Part shown: positions 1 to 7,721 of the stretch, one piece after another | Position numbering within the stretch: the stretch's first letter is position 1 | Layout: each line of letters opens with the position of its first letter | From: Myxococcota bacterium | GTDB lineage: Bacteria; Myxococcota_A; UBA796 | Length of the DNA: 37,318 nt | NCBI GenBank assembly: GCA_029251165.1 | Contig: JAQXDW010000030.1 | Span: forward strand, 1-37,318 | Direction: 5' to 3' | The notes under the pieces: model-generated | What the model was told of the DNA's origin: nothing | Seen by the model: the letters and a program-made list of their open reading frames with translations, nothing else | Database searches by the model: none | Position numbers and translations under genes: made by a program

Positions 1-70
1 GCCGGAGCGGCTGCCGGAGCGGCTGCCGGAGCGGCTGCTGGAGCGGCTGCTGGAGCGGCTGCTGGAGCGG
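1..70. repeat. 12-bp tandem repeat encoding the AAAP tail
   Basis: Nearly six head-to-tail copies of a 12-bp unit, GCCGGAGCGGCT or GCTGGAGCGGCT, run to the window edge. The unit is in frame on the minus strand and encodes Ala-Ala-Pro-Ala. Copy number may vary by slippage. The full array length is unknown because it is cut by the window. Confidence 0.9.
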
Positions 71-713
71 CGCTGACTGGAGCGGCTCCACCTCGGGGCG
101 GCGCTGAGATGTTGTGACGCCGCCGATACTGGCGGACAGCCTGGAGGCTGAGGCCGGCCTTCTCGGCGATGATCTTGTCTGTGAGGACACCGACCTCGGC
201 GCGGTACGGATCGATCTTTGAGCGACGCTTCCGGCGCTTTGGCTTAGTGCTCTCGGCGACAGGCGCTGCGACGACGGTGCTCTCGACGACAGTGCTCTCG
301 ACGACGGTGCTCTCGACGACCTTCACCTTCGCCTTGCGACCGCGAGGCTGGCGTGCGCTGGGCTCAAGCGCGATGCCGTGACGCTTGCGGTACATGCGAA
401 CACCCTCGACGGACACACCGGCTTTTGCAGCGACGATCTTGTCTGGGAGCTTACCGACTTCGGCGCGGTACGGATCGAGCTTCGACTTGCGAGCGCGCCG
501 CGTACCTTTTGTTGCGCTGGATTTAGAACCCGGAGGCTGCGTGCCCTTAACGAACTTATACCCCTGATACGCTTTAATCCCATGCTTTCGGCGGTAGCGC
601 CCCACGATTGCCGCCGTTGAGTCACACATCTTAGCGACTTCGTGATCGGGAATAGTGCCCATCTTTTCACGGACAGCATCAAGATGGTTGGTTGGACTCG
701 GACGTCGAGGCAT
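1..713 (-). CDS. Triple HTH-like repeat protein with Ala-Pro tail (3' end outside window)
   Basis: Reading from ATG at 713 gives 237 uninterrupted codons that run off the left edge, so the C-terminus is missing. An AGGA-type Shine-Dalgarno lies 6 nt upstream. Three modules of about 37 residues are visible (roughly 10-46, 78-113 and 166-201). Each has the pattern PYRAEVG..PDK.VA.KAGVS...VR.YR.RHGI, which reads as a short helix-turn-helix. Modules 2 and 3 are nearly identical. Lys/Arg-rich linkers separate them; one holds a VVEST pentapeptide repeated three times (15-bp DNA repeats at 276-320). After the third module comes an AAAP-type repeat. Similar modules occur in uncharacterised deltaproteobacterial proteins as far as I recall. 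A DNA-binding or nucleoid-associated role is inferred from basic charge and repeats only. No stop codon or further domain can be seen. Confidence 0.8.
   Translation of the reverse strand, partial: MPRRPSPTNHLDAVREKMGTIPDHEVAKMCDSTAAIVGRYRRKHGIKAYQGYKFVKGTQPPGSKSSATKGTRRARKSKLDPYRAEVGKLPDKIVAAKAGVSVEGVRMYRKRHGIALEPSARQPRGRKAKVKVVESTVVESTVVESTVVAAPVAESTKPKRRKRRSKIDPYRAEVGVLTDKIIAEKAGLSLQAVRQYRRRHNISAPPRGGAAPVSAAPAAAPAAAPAAAPAAAPAAAP
276..320. repeat. 15-bp tandem repeat (VVEST linker)
   Basis: Three consecutive 15-bp units (GGTGCTCTCGACGAC with one A/G change) encode Val-Val-Glu-Ser-Thr three times on the minus strand, in the linker between modules 2 and 3 of the HTH-like repeat protein. Confidence 0.9.
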
Positions 714-1535
714 GTCTCTTCCTATCTACATTTTGTTCTTTGACATCAATCGTCAGGTAGAGCATCCAATTGCTCTGATCTTTCATTCGTTTCACTAATC
801 TCGGTGAACCCTAAAGCAATATAGCGTCACACTTAAGACTGCCAATATTAATCTGATAACAACCCGTATATATTTCCGAGGCTGTAGCTGTAAAAAGACA
901 AGATCGTATGACTTTATTCATGTCTGAGATAACGCACCCCCCATCATGCTTGTCATCATCTGTGATCGTCTTGGGGCGCTCAATCAAGGGCCAAGCGATG
1001 GCTTTTCCCTCCTGTTGTCTCAAACGCTTGCAGTGTTTCGCCTTGTGATGGCGTTCGTCTTGACTGTTGATGTCTTTGTTCAGGGCGGCCGCCGGTGCTG
1101 TCGATTTTCTCCATCTCTCAGGTGACCTGGTAGCGTCTGTCTACTTTATTCTGGTGGCCAGTAGTCGCTGTCATCGTCAACTTATAAAAAGTCACTTTAG
1201 CGCCTGTTCATTGTATTCGCTGACCTTCGCGAGGTCTCGTGTGAGCATCTGACGTTGGGTGTTGCACATCCATGCGAGTGATCATTTGACCTGATCGATG
1301 CATGAAGAAGAAGGTGTCCATATTCCGTATTGAAGGTTTACATTGTGTGCTGTTATTTCTTATGGTCTGTCCTGAATTGGAACACAGGGAAGGCGCTGCT
1401 TCCTCTCGCTGTGAAGAACCGCTCACCTCCGACCGGTAGGGCTCCTCCGCTCATGCCATACCTGGCAGCTTCGCTGTCATGGCGATCCCGCTGCCGTGTG
1501 GTCGGGGAGTCGAGTCGTGAGCACCGGCAGGCGCG
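714..1535. other. 820-bp gene-poor, AT-richer interval
   Basis: The interval between the HTH-repeat gene and the M14-like gene is clearly lower in GC than its surroundings. Its short open frames (for example 811-1023 minus, 1067-1252 plus, 1208-1426 minus) have no recognisable domain, no convincing ribosome binding site and atypical composition. The right end of the minus-strand gene's promoter should lie near 714-780. I see no tRNA cloverleaf, terminator or transposase remnant. It may be decayed DNA or hold an unrecognised small RNA. Confidence 0.5.
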
Positions 1536-2291
1536 TCATGGAAGACTGGGGTCAACTACTGCGAGAATCGCAGCCTGGGTGTCCAGCCAGCAGCCCGTCG
1601 GATCCGCGCCGCGCTCGTACTCTACGGTTAGGATCGGGATCCCGCGCTTGATGCCGACCCAGGAGCCCAGCGAGCCGGGGGTGGGGTTGATGTCTGCTGA
1701 CGGAATTACCGGGTAGCGGGAGGCTGCTGAGAAGCGCTCCGCGAGCTCGGAGGCAGGGCCGTCGTAGTTGATGAAGTGCCCCTCACGCCAGCTGTGGGCA
1801 ACGATGACCAGGTCGGGGTTTAGGGCTTCGAGCTGTGCCGCGAGGAGGGCGGCCTCAGGTTGATCGAGGGGGGCTCCGCCGTGTGCGGGTGCCGGCTCAA
1901 AGGCTGCGGGGTAGTTGCGGTTGAGGTCGACTGATGCAGCGTTTCCCCGGGTCTCAGCCGCTCGTCCGTCGGGGTTGAGGTCCTCGATGAGGTGCAGCGT
2001 GACCCGCCCGGCACGCGCTGGATCGGCCAGGAAGGCCTCGGGGAGTCGTGCTGTGGCGATCATGCCCTCGGTCTCGTCACCGTGGATGCCGCCGATCCAC
2101 AGCACCGTCCGAGAGCCGCTGCCGACGGTTCTCCGGCGAATGTCGCGCCCCTGGAGGCTCTGACCGATGACCTGCCAGCCGCTGTCCGGTGTCCGTGGCG
2201 GCGCCTCGGTGGCGGGCTGGGGATGCGCGCAGGCAAAGAAGTAGAGGAGTGAAGGCACGGGAGGCCACTGTACCCTGTGGTGAGCTGTCAT
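1536..2291 (-). CDS. M14-family zinc carboxypeptidase-like lipoprotein (MpaA-type)
   Basis: The 251-residue product has the M14 zinc-peptidase signature: GGIHGDETEG with zinc ligands His70 and Glu73, then NPDGR and DLNRNYP, a third ligand in VAHSW (His166), and a catalytic Glu224 in LTVEYE. This layout matches small murein-tripeptide-amidase (MpaA)-like enzymes, which cut peptide bonds next to gamma-linked residues; the substrate here is unknown. A hydrophobic stretch followed by FFAC near residue 21 looks like a lipoprotein signal, placing it at the cell envelope. The start is uncertain: ATG at 2291 is used, but GTG at 2258 would leave a nine-residue signal like those of other lipoproteins in the window. 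Neither has a strong Shine-Dalgarno. Divergent from the octaheme cytochrome gene. Confidence 0.8.
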   Translation of the reverse strand: MTAHHRVQWPPVPSLLYFFACAHPQPATEAPPRTPDSGWQVIGQSLQGRDIRRRTVGSGSRTVLWIGGIHGDETEGMIATARLPEAFLADPARAGRVTLHLIEDLNPDGRAAETRGNAASVDLNRNYPAAFEPAPAHGGAPLDQPEAALLAAQLEALNPDLVIVAHSWREGHFINYDGPASELAERFSAASRYPVIPSADINPTPGSLGSWVGIKRGIPILTVEYERGADPTGCWLDTQAAILAVVDPSLP

Positions 2292-2467
2292 CTGGAGAGG
2301 CGCGGATGTGTCTCGTCTGGATGGCGCGGGAGCGCGCGGTGATGGCTGGCTGTACATCTGCTCTGTGTCGCTCAGGGTACGCCGATCGAGCCGCCGCACT
2401 CTCTTGGATGGGCAATGCTGCGTAGTGGATGTCGTTGCTCGCTCACCCATTGGGTACCCTGAGTGAC

Positions 2468-4387
2468 ATGCTGCCCGCATTGCTTATCGCCTGTAAGGGC
2501 GAGCCCTCTCCACCCCTGCCACCTCCTCCGCTCGAGCAGCCCACGCTGGTCGGCTCTCAGGCATGCCTGGGCTGCCACACCGAGCAAGCCAGCGGCTGGG
2601 AAGGCTCCCACCATGCCCTTGCTCAGCGTCCCCTCGGACCAGACGAGCGCGCCGCGCTGTTGGCTCGCCCTGATGTTCGAGCGGACGGAGGAGACCTCCT
2701 GCTCGGCGCGGAGGGGCAGCGCATCACCGGGGCGCTGGGGGTCGATCCGATGTGGCAGCCGCTTGTCGCTGCCCCCGGCGGTCGCACTCAGGTCTTTGAC
2801 GAGGCATGGGATGTCGACGCCGAGGAGTGGTTCTCAGTGTTTGCGGATGTCCGAGCGCCCGGAGACTGGGGGCACTGGACTGGGCGGGGCATGACCTGGA
2901 ACACGATGTGTGGGGAGTGCCACAGCACCGGCTTTGACAAGCGCTACGATTCTGTATCGGACACTTACACGACCACGGTCTCGGAGGAAGGGGTCGGCTG
3001 TGAGGCGTGCCATGGGCCGGGTAGCCTGCACGCCGCAGACCGCACCGTTCTGCTGCGTCGTCCAGAGATGACCGACTGTGCTGCCTGCCACAGCCGGCGC
3101 TCGACTCTCTCTGATGAGCCCGGCGAGGACTTCCTCGATCAGTACGCCCTTCAGACCCTCGCAGAGCCGGGGCTGTACTACCCCGACGGCCAGATCCTGG
3201 ACGAGGTGTTCGAGTACGCCTCGTTTCGGTCCAGCGTGATGCACCGTGAGGGGGTGGGCTGTCAGGACTGCCACGATGCGCACTCCGGTCGGCTGGTCAG
3301 AGAGGGCGACGCCCTGTGTCTCTCCTGCCACGAGACCCACGAGGACTTCCAGCGGCACGATCGACACCCCGACGGCGTGACCGCCTGTGTGGACTGCCAC
3401 ATGCCGGAGACGACCTACATGCAGCGGCATCCCCGTCGTGACCACGGGCTCATCATCCCAGATCCGGCGCTGACGCAGGAAGCGGGGGTGCCGAATGCCT
3501 GTGAGCGATGCCACGACGAGGGAACTGACTGGGTCGCGTCGCGGGCTGCGGCGTGGTGGGGGAGCGAGCGGACGGAGCGGCAGGAGCGCGCGCGGGCACT
3601 GGCTGGGCTGTCGGGTGTGTCTGGGCTTGTGGCGGCGTCGGCGGACCCGGATCCATACTGGCGGGCGAGCGCGATGGGCCTGCTGGCTGATCATGTCAGC
3701 CGCTCTGAGGCGGCCTCCAGGCTGCTGGTTGGGATGAGAGATCCAGACCCACTGGTTCGTATGAAGGCCACCACGGCGCTGTCTGGTCGGCTGGGGGTGG
3801 GGGAGCCGGCGGTGCTCCAGGCGTTCCAAGAGCGGCTGGCTGATCCGGTCCGGGGGGTTCGGATTCAGGCTGCTCGCTCGCTCCGACAGCCGACCCCTGA
3901 GCTCCTCACCTACCTCGACCTCAGCGCCGACCTGCCCGGCCCGCTGTACGAGCGCGCCGTCTTGCTGATGGACCGCGATCCGGCTGCCGCAGAGCCCCTC
4001 CTTGAGCGGGCGGCTCGATACAGCGACGGCGATGTAGAGGTCCGCATGGCGCTGGCGATTGTCTACAGCCGCCGTTCGAAGTCCGCAGCGGCTGAGGAGC
4101 AGCTCGTTGCCGTGACCACCTTGGCGCCGGAGCTGGCGGAGGGGTGGTACATGCTGGGCCTCCACCGCAGCGGCCAGGGGCAGCCTGATGCGGCCCTCGT
4201 GGCACTGGATCGGGCAGCGGCGCTGTCTCCTCAGAGTCCAAATCCGCCGTTTGCCCGCGCGACAATCCTTCGGGACCAGGGGCGTGTCATCGAGGCCCGG
4301 TTGGCTGCAGAGCAGGCCGCATCGCTGGGGCACCGCCAGTCCGCTGCGCTGATGCGCTCGCTGGAGACTACGCCAGGATCCCCTTGA
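2468..4387 (+). CDS. Octaheme c-type cytochrome fused to HEAT and TPR repeats, lipoprotein
   Basis: A 639-residue exported protein with eight CxxCH heme sites at about residues 33, 148, 178, 204, 265, 284, 307 and 345. It continues into HEAT-like repeats (about 370-480) and TPR-like repeats (about 490-630). MLPALLIAC at the N-terminus looks like a very short lipoprotein signal (Cys9) followed by a Pro-rich linker, so it is probably membrane-anchored in the envelope. The heme half resembles the cytochrome c554/multiheme family used for periplasmic electron transfer; the repeat half suggests a partner-binding scaffold. I see no evidence for a particular redox substrate. An in-frame ATG at 2429 would add 13 residues; 2468 is preferred because it gives the compact signal. 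Its 3' end overlaps the convergent bestrophin gene by 20 bp. Confidence 0.85.
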   Translation: MLPALLIACKGEPSPPLPPPPLEQPTLVGSQACLGCHTEQASGWEGSHHALAQRPLGPDERAALLARPDVRADGGDLLLGAEGQRITGALGVDPMWQPLVAAPGGRTQVFDEAWDVDAEEWFSVFADVRAPGDWGHWTGRGMTWNTMCGECHSTGFDKRYDSVSDTYTTTVSEEGVGCEACHGPGSLHAADRTVLLRRPEMTDCAACHSRRSTLSDEPGEDFLDQYALQTLAEPGLYYPDGQILDEVFEYASFRSSVMHREGVGCQDCHDAHSGRLVREGDALCLSCHETHEDFQRHDRHPDGVTACVDCHMPETTYMQRHPRRDHGLIIPDPALTQEAGVPNACERCHDEGTDWVASRAAAWWGSERTERQERARALAGLSGVSGLVAASADPDPYWRASAMGLLADHVSRSEAASRLLVGMRDPDPLVRMKATTALSGRLGVGEPAVLQAFQERLADPVRGVRIQAARSLRQPTPELLTYLDLSADLPGPLYERAVLLMDRDPAAAEPLLERAARYSDGDVEVRMALAIVYSRRSKSAAAEEQLVAVTTLAPELAEGWYMLGLHRSGQGQPDAALVALDRAAALSPQSPNPPFARATILRDQGRVIEARLAAEQAASLGHRQSAALMRSLETTPGSP

Positions 4388-5276
4388 CGGCCGAGATCGG
4401 CTCGGGAATGTCCTCGGCGTCGATGTGCTCCAGCAGGTTGCGCTCGATGGTCCGCGCCAGTGCAGCGAGCGGAAGATCGTTGGGGTCCAGCTCGAAGGGG
4501 TCCTCCAGCTGGGTTCCGACGCTGTCGAGACCGAGGAAGGCGTAGCTGACGATGGCGACCACCAGCGGAGTGAGGGTGCCGACCTCTGCGACGATTCCAA
4601 ACGGTAGCGCGAGGCAGTAGATCGCCACCAAGCGGTGGGTCAGCATGGTGTAGGACAGCGGCACCGGGGTGTTCTTGATGCGCTCGCACTTGCCCTGGAT
4701 GTCGGTGAGTGTGGTCAGCGACCCCTCCAGCACTGGCAAGTGAAAGGTGTCGATACGACCGGCTTTCCAGGCAGTACGGTAGGTCTCGCCCATGTGCTGT
4801 AGCGCGGCGAACGGTACGTTGGTGGACTCCTCGAAGTGTGCAGAGACCGGCTCTGGAAACCATGGGAGCACCTGCTCCAGCTTCACCTCGGTGCGGAGGT
4901 GGTACTTCAGGGCGTAGGTGTAGCCGATGATCTGACGGACGAGTTCGTCTCGGTCAGCTCCGGTCTCGACAAGGGTGAGGACCTGTCGACAGAGAGAGCG
5001 TGTGGTGTTGATCAGCGCCCCCCACATCTTGCGGGCTTCCCACCACCGGTCATAGCAGGCGTTGTTGCGAAATCCGAGGAAGATCGACAGCGCGAGACCC
5101 ACCAGAGAGAATGGGATGGTCGTCAGGCTGTGTTTGTCCAGTCCCCAGGCCTCGAAATTCCAGGTTACGATGACAGCCGTTAGTGTAATAACCAACAGCT
5201 CAGGCATGATCTCAGCGATTGCACTGCCGCGAAGGTGCAGCAGCGTCTTCGTTCCTTTGGACGGTCTAACAAGCAT
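4368..5276 (-). CDS. Bestrophin-family ion channel
   Basis: A 302-residue membrane protein of the bestrophin/UPF0187 (YneE) family, pentameric anion or cation channels of the inner membrane. The diagnostic block is FLGFRNNACYDRWWEARKMWG (residues about 67-86), preceded by two hydrophobic helices (about 27-40 and 54-68). Further hydrophobic helices lie in the C-terminal half, around VAIYCLALPFGIVAEVGTLT. Length is typical of bacterial members. Transported ion cannot be read from sequence. It stands alone on this strand and shares 20 bp of 3' end with the cytochrome gene, leaving no room for a terminator between them. Confidence 0.9.
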   Translation of the reverse strand: MLVRPSKGTKTLLHLRGSAIAEIMPELLVITLTAVIVTWNFEAWGLDKHSLTTIPFSLVGLALSIFLGFRNNACYDRWWEARKMWGALINTTRSLCRQVLTLVETGADRDELVRQIIGYTYALKYHLRTEVKLEQVLPWFPEPVSAHFEESTNVPFAALQHMGETYRTAWKAGRIDTFHLPVLEGSLTTLTDIQGKCERIKNTPVPLSYTMLTHRLVAIYCLALPFGIVAEVGTLTPLVVAIVSYAFLGLDSVGTQLEDPFELDPNDLPLAALARTIERNLLEHIDAEDIPEPISAVKGILA

Positions 5277-5622
5277 CTTCCACGCTTAACCGTTGATGAC
5301 TTTGTCGTGTGAATGACCGAACGAACTTGGGCTGTTTTTCGATTTTTTGAACCATAAAGCACACACGCCATCACCCGATGAGTTCGCACCCATGACGCTC
5401 TCAGCAGGGCCGCGCCACATCGCACGCGCTGGGTGCTGTCCTCCTTGTGCGTCTCAGCCGTGCTCCAGCGCGTCTCAGCGACAGTCATCGTCAGCATACA
5501 GACCACAGCGTATAGGGCTGCTGGTGGGGGGCTGACGTGCGCCTCGAGGAGCCTTGGAGCATGAACGGAAGACGAGCTGCGGCGCCACCCCGTATGATTG
5601 CCGTCGTCCTGGAGGGGTGAAG
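5277..5622. other. Divergent intergenic region
   Basis: 346 bp between the starts of the bestrophin gene and the small membrane protein gene. It should hold both promoters. I see a T-rich tract near 5333-5349 but no convincing operator or RNA. The open frames here have no family resemblance. Confidence 0.5.
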
Positions 5623-6135
5623 ATGCGGTGGTTCATGGGTGTGTGGATGCTGCTTGCGCCCTCGCTTGGGTGGGCAGGTGATTCGCTGGAGCGTGCGGCA
5701 GAGCACCAGCGAGCGGCTCGCATCGGATTCATCATCGGCGCGAGCGCTCCGATGCTGATGATCGCGGCGACGGCTCTGGAGCCGGAGGCTGCCGGTGCGG
5801 CACAGCCGGCTGTGGCGGCGGTCGGGGTCGCGGGCTCGGCGGTTGGGTTGACCCTGCTTGGGCGGCGCTCGATGAAGGCTGGCACCCTGCTGGAGCTCTC
5901 CGGTGGGGGCGGCGCGGTCACCTTGTTCTTCGACATTGCTGCGGTCGCTCTGGGCACCCACTATGTACTCGTCGGGCAGAGCACCTCCTCCGCCACCGGC
6001 TACCTGATTGCCTCAGCGGGTGCGCTGACCGCCGGAGGACTCCAGCTGCGGCGAAACCAGTTCATCTCAGAGATGCGGACCGATCCGAGGGTCTACATCA
6101 CTCCGAACGGAGCTGGAATTACCGGTCAATTTTAG
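5623..6135 (+). CDS. Uncharacterised small exported/membrane protein
   Basis: A 170-residue product of unknown function. The ATG at 5623 is chosen because GGAGG lies at 5611-5615 with 7-nt spacing and because it gives a clean signal peptide (MRWFMGVWMLLAPSLGWA, cleavage before GDS). Three or so hydrophobic, Ala/Gly-rich segments follow (about 32-50, 58-80, 95-115 and possibly 120-138), so it is likely membrane-embedded. No enzyme motif or known domain is visible. Its last 17 bp overlap the convergent tetR gene. Open-frame length, strong ribosome binding site and signal sequence support a real gene; role unknown. Confidence 0.7.
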   Translation: MRWFMGVWMLLAPSLGWAGDSLERAAEHQRAARIGFIIGASAPMLMIAATALEPEAAGAAQPAVAAVGVAGSAVGLTLLGRRSMKAGTLLELSGGGGAVTLFFDIAAVALGTHYVLVGQSTSSATGYLIASAGALTAGGLQLRRNQFISEMRTDPRVYITPNGAGITGQF

Positions 6136-6706
6136 CCTCTGCGATCACTGGAGCCAGCCACCGACGCAGGCTCGTCCGGAGCTCAGCGGCGCTGCGCGGC
6201 GGACCCGGCTCCGTGAGGAAGGAGTACAGCAAGCGGACGAGCAGCTCCGCCAGCGCATCGATCGCCTCTGGGTTGACGTCGGCTCCCAGGAGCACAGCGA
6301 GGTCGTCCTGGACGAAGCCGAGGCTCAGCAGCGTGGAGACATCAGGGCGCGCTGGAGCGCGCATCATCGCCGCGAGGTGTGGATCGGAGGGAAGCTCGGT
6401 GATCGCAAACACGAGGCACTCTGTCACCTGATGCTCGGGGGTGTCCTGGGTCTTGGCCTGGCGCCGGAGCCGCTCCAGAAACCCATCACTAGAGAGGGCT
6501 GCAGCGGAGCGGAACAGATCAGCAGTGCTGTCGAAGTAGCGGTAGACCGTCTGACGGGTCACTCCGGCCTCTTCTGCGACATCTCGGAGGCTGGCGTGGC
6601 TCAGGCCCGTGCGCTCGATGCAGCGCCGTGCAGCCTGGAGGAGCACGCGGCGGGCCTGAGCCGGGCTGTCTGGTGGCCGTCCGCTCCAAGCCCTACGCCG
6701 AGGCAT
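6119..6706 (-). CDS. TetR-family transcriptional regulator
   Basis: A 195-residue regulator with an N-terminal TetR helix-turn-helix (SLRDVAEEAGVTRQTVYRYF, about residues 39-58) and an all-helical C-terminal ligand-binding half without distinctive motif. ATG at 6706 (MPRRR) is preferred over an upstream in-frame start five codons earlier. It is transcribed away from the fatty acid hydroxylase gene, with a 35-bp dyad in the 76-bp gap. Known TetR biology therefore suggests it represses that neighbour and itself. Ligand unknown; a lipid or sterol-like effector would fit the neighbour (inference). Confidence 0.92.
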   Translation of the reverse strand: MPRRRAWSGRPPDSPAQARRVLLQAARRCIERTGLSHASLRDVAEEAGVTRQTVYRYFDSTADLFRSAAALSSDGFLERLRRQAKTQDTPEHQVTECLVFAITELPSDPHLAAMMRAPARPDVSTLLSLGFVQDDLAVLLGADVNPEAIDALAELLVRLLYSFLTEPGPPRSAAELRTSLRRWLAPVIAEAKIDR

Positions 6707-6729
6707 GGCCGCACAGGACAAAAGTAATA

Positions 6730-6764
6730 CAGATCATACACATACTGTATCAGTGTATTGTCTG
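6730..6764. promoter_or_regulatory. Long dyad, probable TetR operator
   Basis: Between tetR (start 6706) and the hydroxylase gene (start 6783) lies an imperfect 35-bp inverted repeat: outer arms CAGA (6730-6733) and TCTG (6761-6764), inner arms ATACAC (6736-6741) and GTGTAT (6753-6758), all sharing one centre. Position and size fit a TetR-family operator able to control both divergent promoters. Confidence 0.7.
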
Positions 6765-6782
6765 TGTATCTCGGAGGTGTGT

Positions 6783-7592
6783 GTGCCCGACATCGACTGG
6801 CCTCTGCTCCTGCTCTGCCTCGCGGGCTCGGTGACGGTGGGCCTCTTGGTGTTTCACCTCACCGCTGCGTTCTATTTTGTTCGGTACTACCGTCGGAGGG
6901 GGGATGCACCAGCAGCCTGGAAGATTCAGGAGCGGCGCTGGCTGAAGCCGGGGCAGCACCGCGCCGCAGCGGTGCGATCCTCTCTCAACCTCACCCTCGG
7001 CGGTCTGGTCTCCGGTGCGCTGATCTACGCTGTGACTCAGGGCATGCCGACTCCGCTGTACTTCTCGGTCTCTGACTACGGCTGGACCTACACCCTGCTG
7101 TCGATTCCGCTGCTGCTTGTGCTCAACGACGCCGGGGCCTACTACGCCCACCGGCTGATGCACACTCGCCGGCTGTATCGGCGCTTCCACCTTGTCCACC
7201 ACAAGTACGTCGCCACCAGTCCCTACGTCGCGATCGCGGTCCATCCTGTCGAGCTGCTTGTCCAGCAGGCGGCGAGCTTCCTCCCGCTGTTTGTCATCCC
7301 ACTTCACCCGAGCGTGATCGGTGTCGTGCTCATCTACACGCTGATGTTCAACGTCATCGACCACTCTGGAGTCCGGCTGACCTCTCGGCTGCCCTGGCAG
7401 GGACCGTCGATGTTTCACGATGACCACCACGCCCACTTTCACGTCAACTTCGGCCAGCACCTCATGCTCTGGGACCGCCTCCATGGAACCCTCCGCCGCT
7501 CAGATCGCAGCTATGGTGAGGCGGTGTTTGGCGGACAAGGCCAGGTCACCCCGCCGCAGCAGAGCGGTGCGGTCTTCACTGGGTACCGGTAG
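6783..7592 (+). CDS. Fatty acid hydroxylase / sterol desaturase family membrane di-iron enzyme
   Basis: A 269-residue integral membrane protein with the histidine boxes of the fatty acid hydroxylase superfamily (PF04116): HRLMH (residues 123-127), HLVHH (136-140) and HDDHH (212-216) with a further His in HFHVNFG. These bind two irons that activate oxygen to hydroxylate or desaturate a lipid. Hydrophobic helices precede and separate the boxes. GTG at 6783 is chosen because GGAGG at 6773-6777 has 5-nt spacing; an upstream ATG at 6705 would run through the operator. Divergent tetR probably regulates it. The following dehydrogenase on the same strand could act on the same or a related lipid. Substrate (fatty acid, sterol or carotenoid) cannot be assigned. 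Confidence 0.9.
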   Translation: MPDIDWPLLLLCLAGSVTVGLLVFHLTAAFYFVRYYRRRGDAPAAWKIQERRWLKPGQHRAAAVRSSLNLTLGGLVSGALIYAVTQGMPTPLYFSVSDYGWTYTLLSIPLLLVLNDAGAYYAHRLMHTRRLYRRFHLVHHKYVATSPYVAIAVHPVELLVQQAASFLPLFVIPLHPSVIGVVLIYTLMFNVIDHSGVRLTSRLPWQGPSMFHDDHHAHFHVNFGQHLMLWDRLHGTLRRSDRSYGEAVFGGQGQVTPPQQSGAVFTGYR

Positions 7593-7698
7593 TCGTCACA
7601 GCGGGGCACAGGCGATGGCCTCTGCGCTGCCCTCGGTCGGTTTCTCAAGGCCAGCGACACGAGATGACTCAGCGTGCTGTCGGGGCTGTGATACGGCC

Positions 7699-7716
7699 TT
7701 CTCCCCATCAGGAGAA
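7699..7716 (+). promoter_or_regulatory. Hairpin covering the ribosome binding site
   Basis: TTCTCC (7699-7704), a 6-nt loop, and GGAGAA (7711-7716) form a perfect 6-bp stem. The right arm is the Shine-Dalgarno of the dehydrogenase gene starting at 7722, so the stem could limit translation. Confidence 0.45.
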
Positions 7717-7721
7717 TCAAC

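Noticed and set aside
811..1023. 70-codon minus-strand frame in the gene-poor interval
   Set aside because: No ribosome binding site, no domain and AT-rich composition typical of chance.
2468..4387. Octaheme nitrite or hydroxylamine reductase
   Set aside because: Eight hemes but no CxxCK site or catalytic signature that I can see, and the C-terminal half is HEAT/TPR repeat.
2834..4600. 588-codon minus-strand open frame across the octaheme cytochrome and bestrophin genes
   Set aside because: It crosses two real genes and its translation has no family resemblance.
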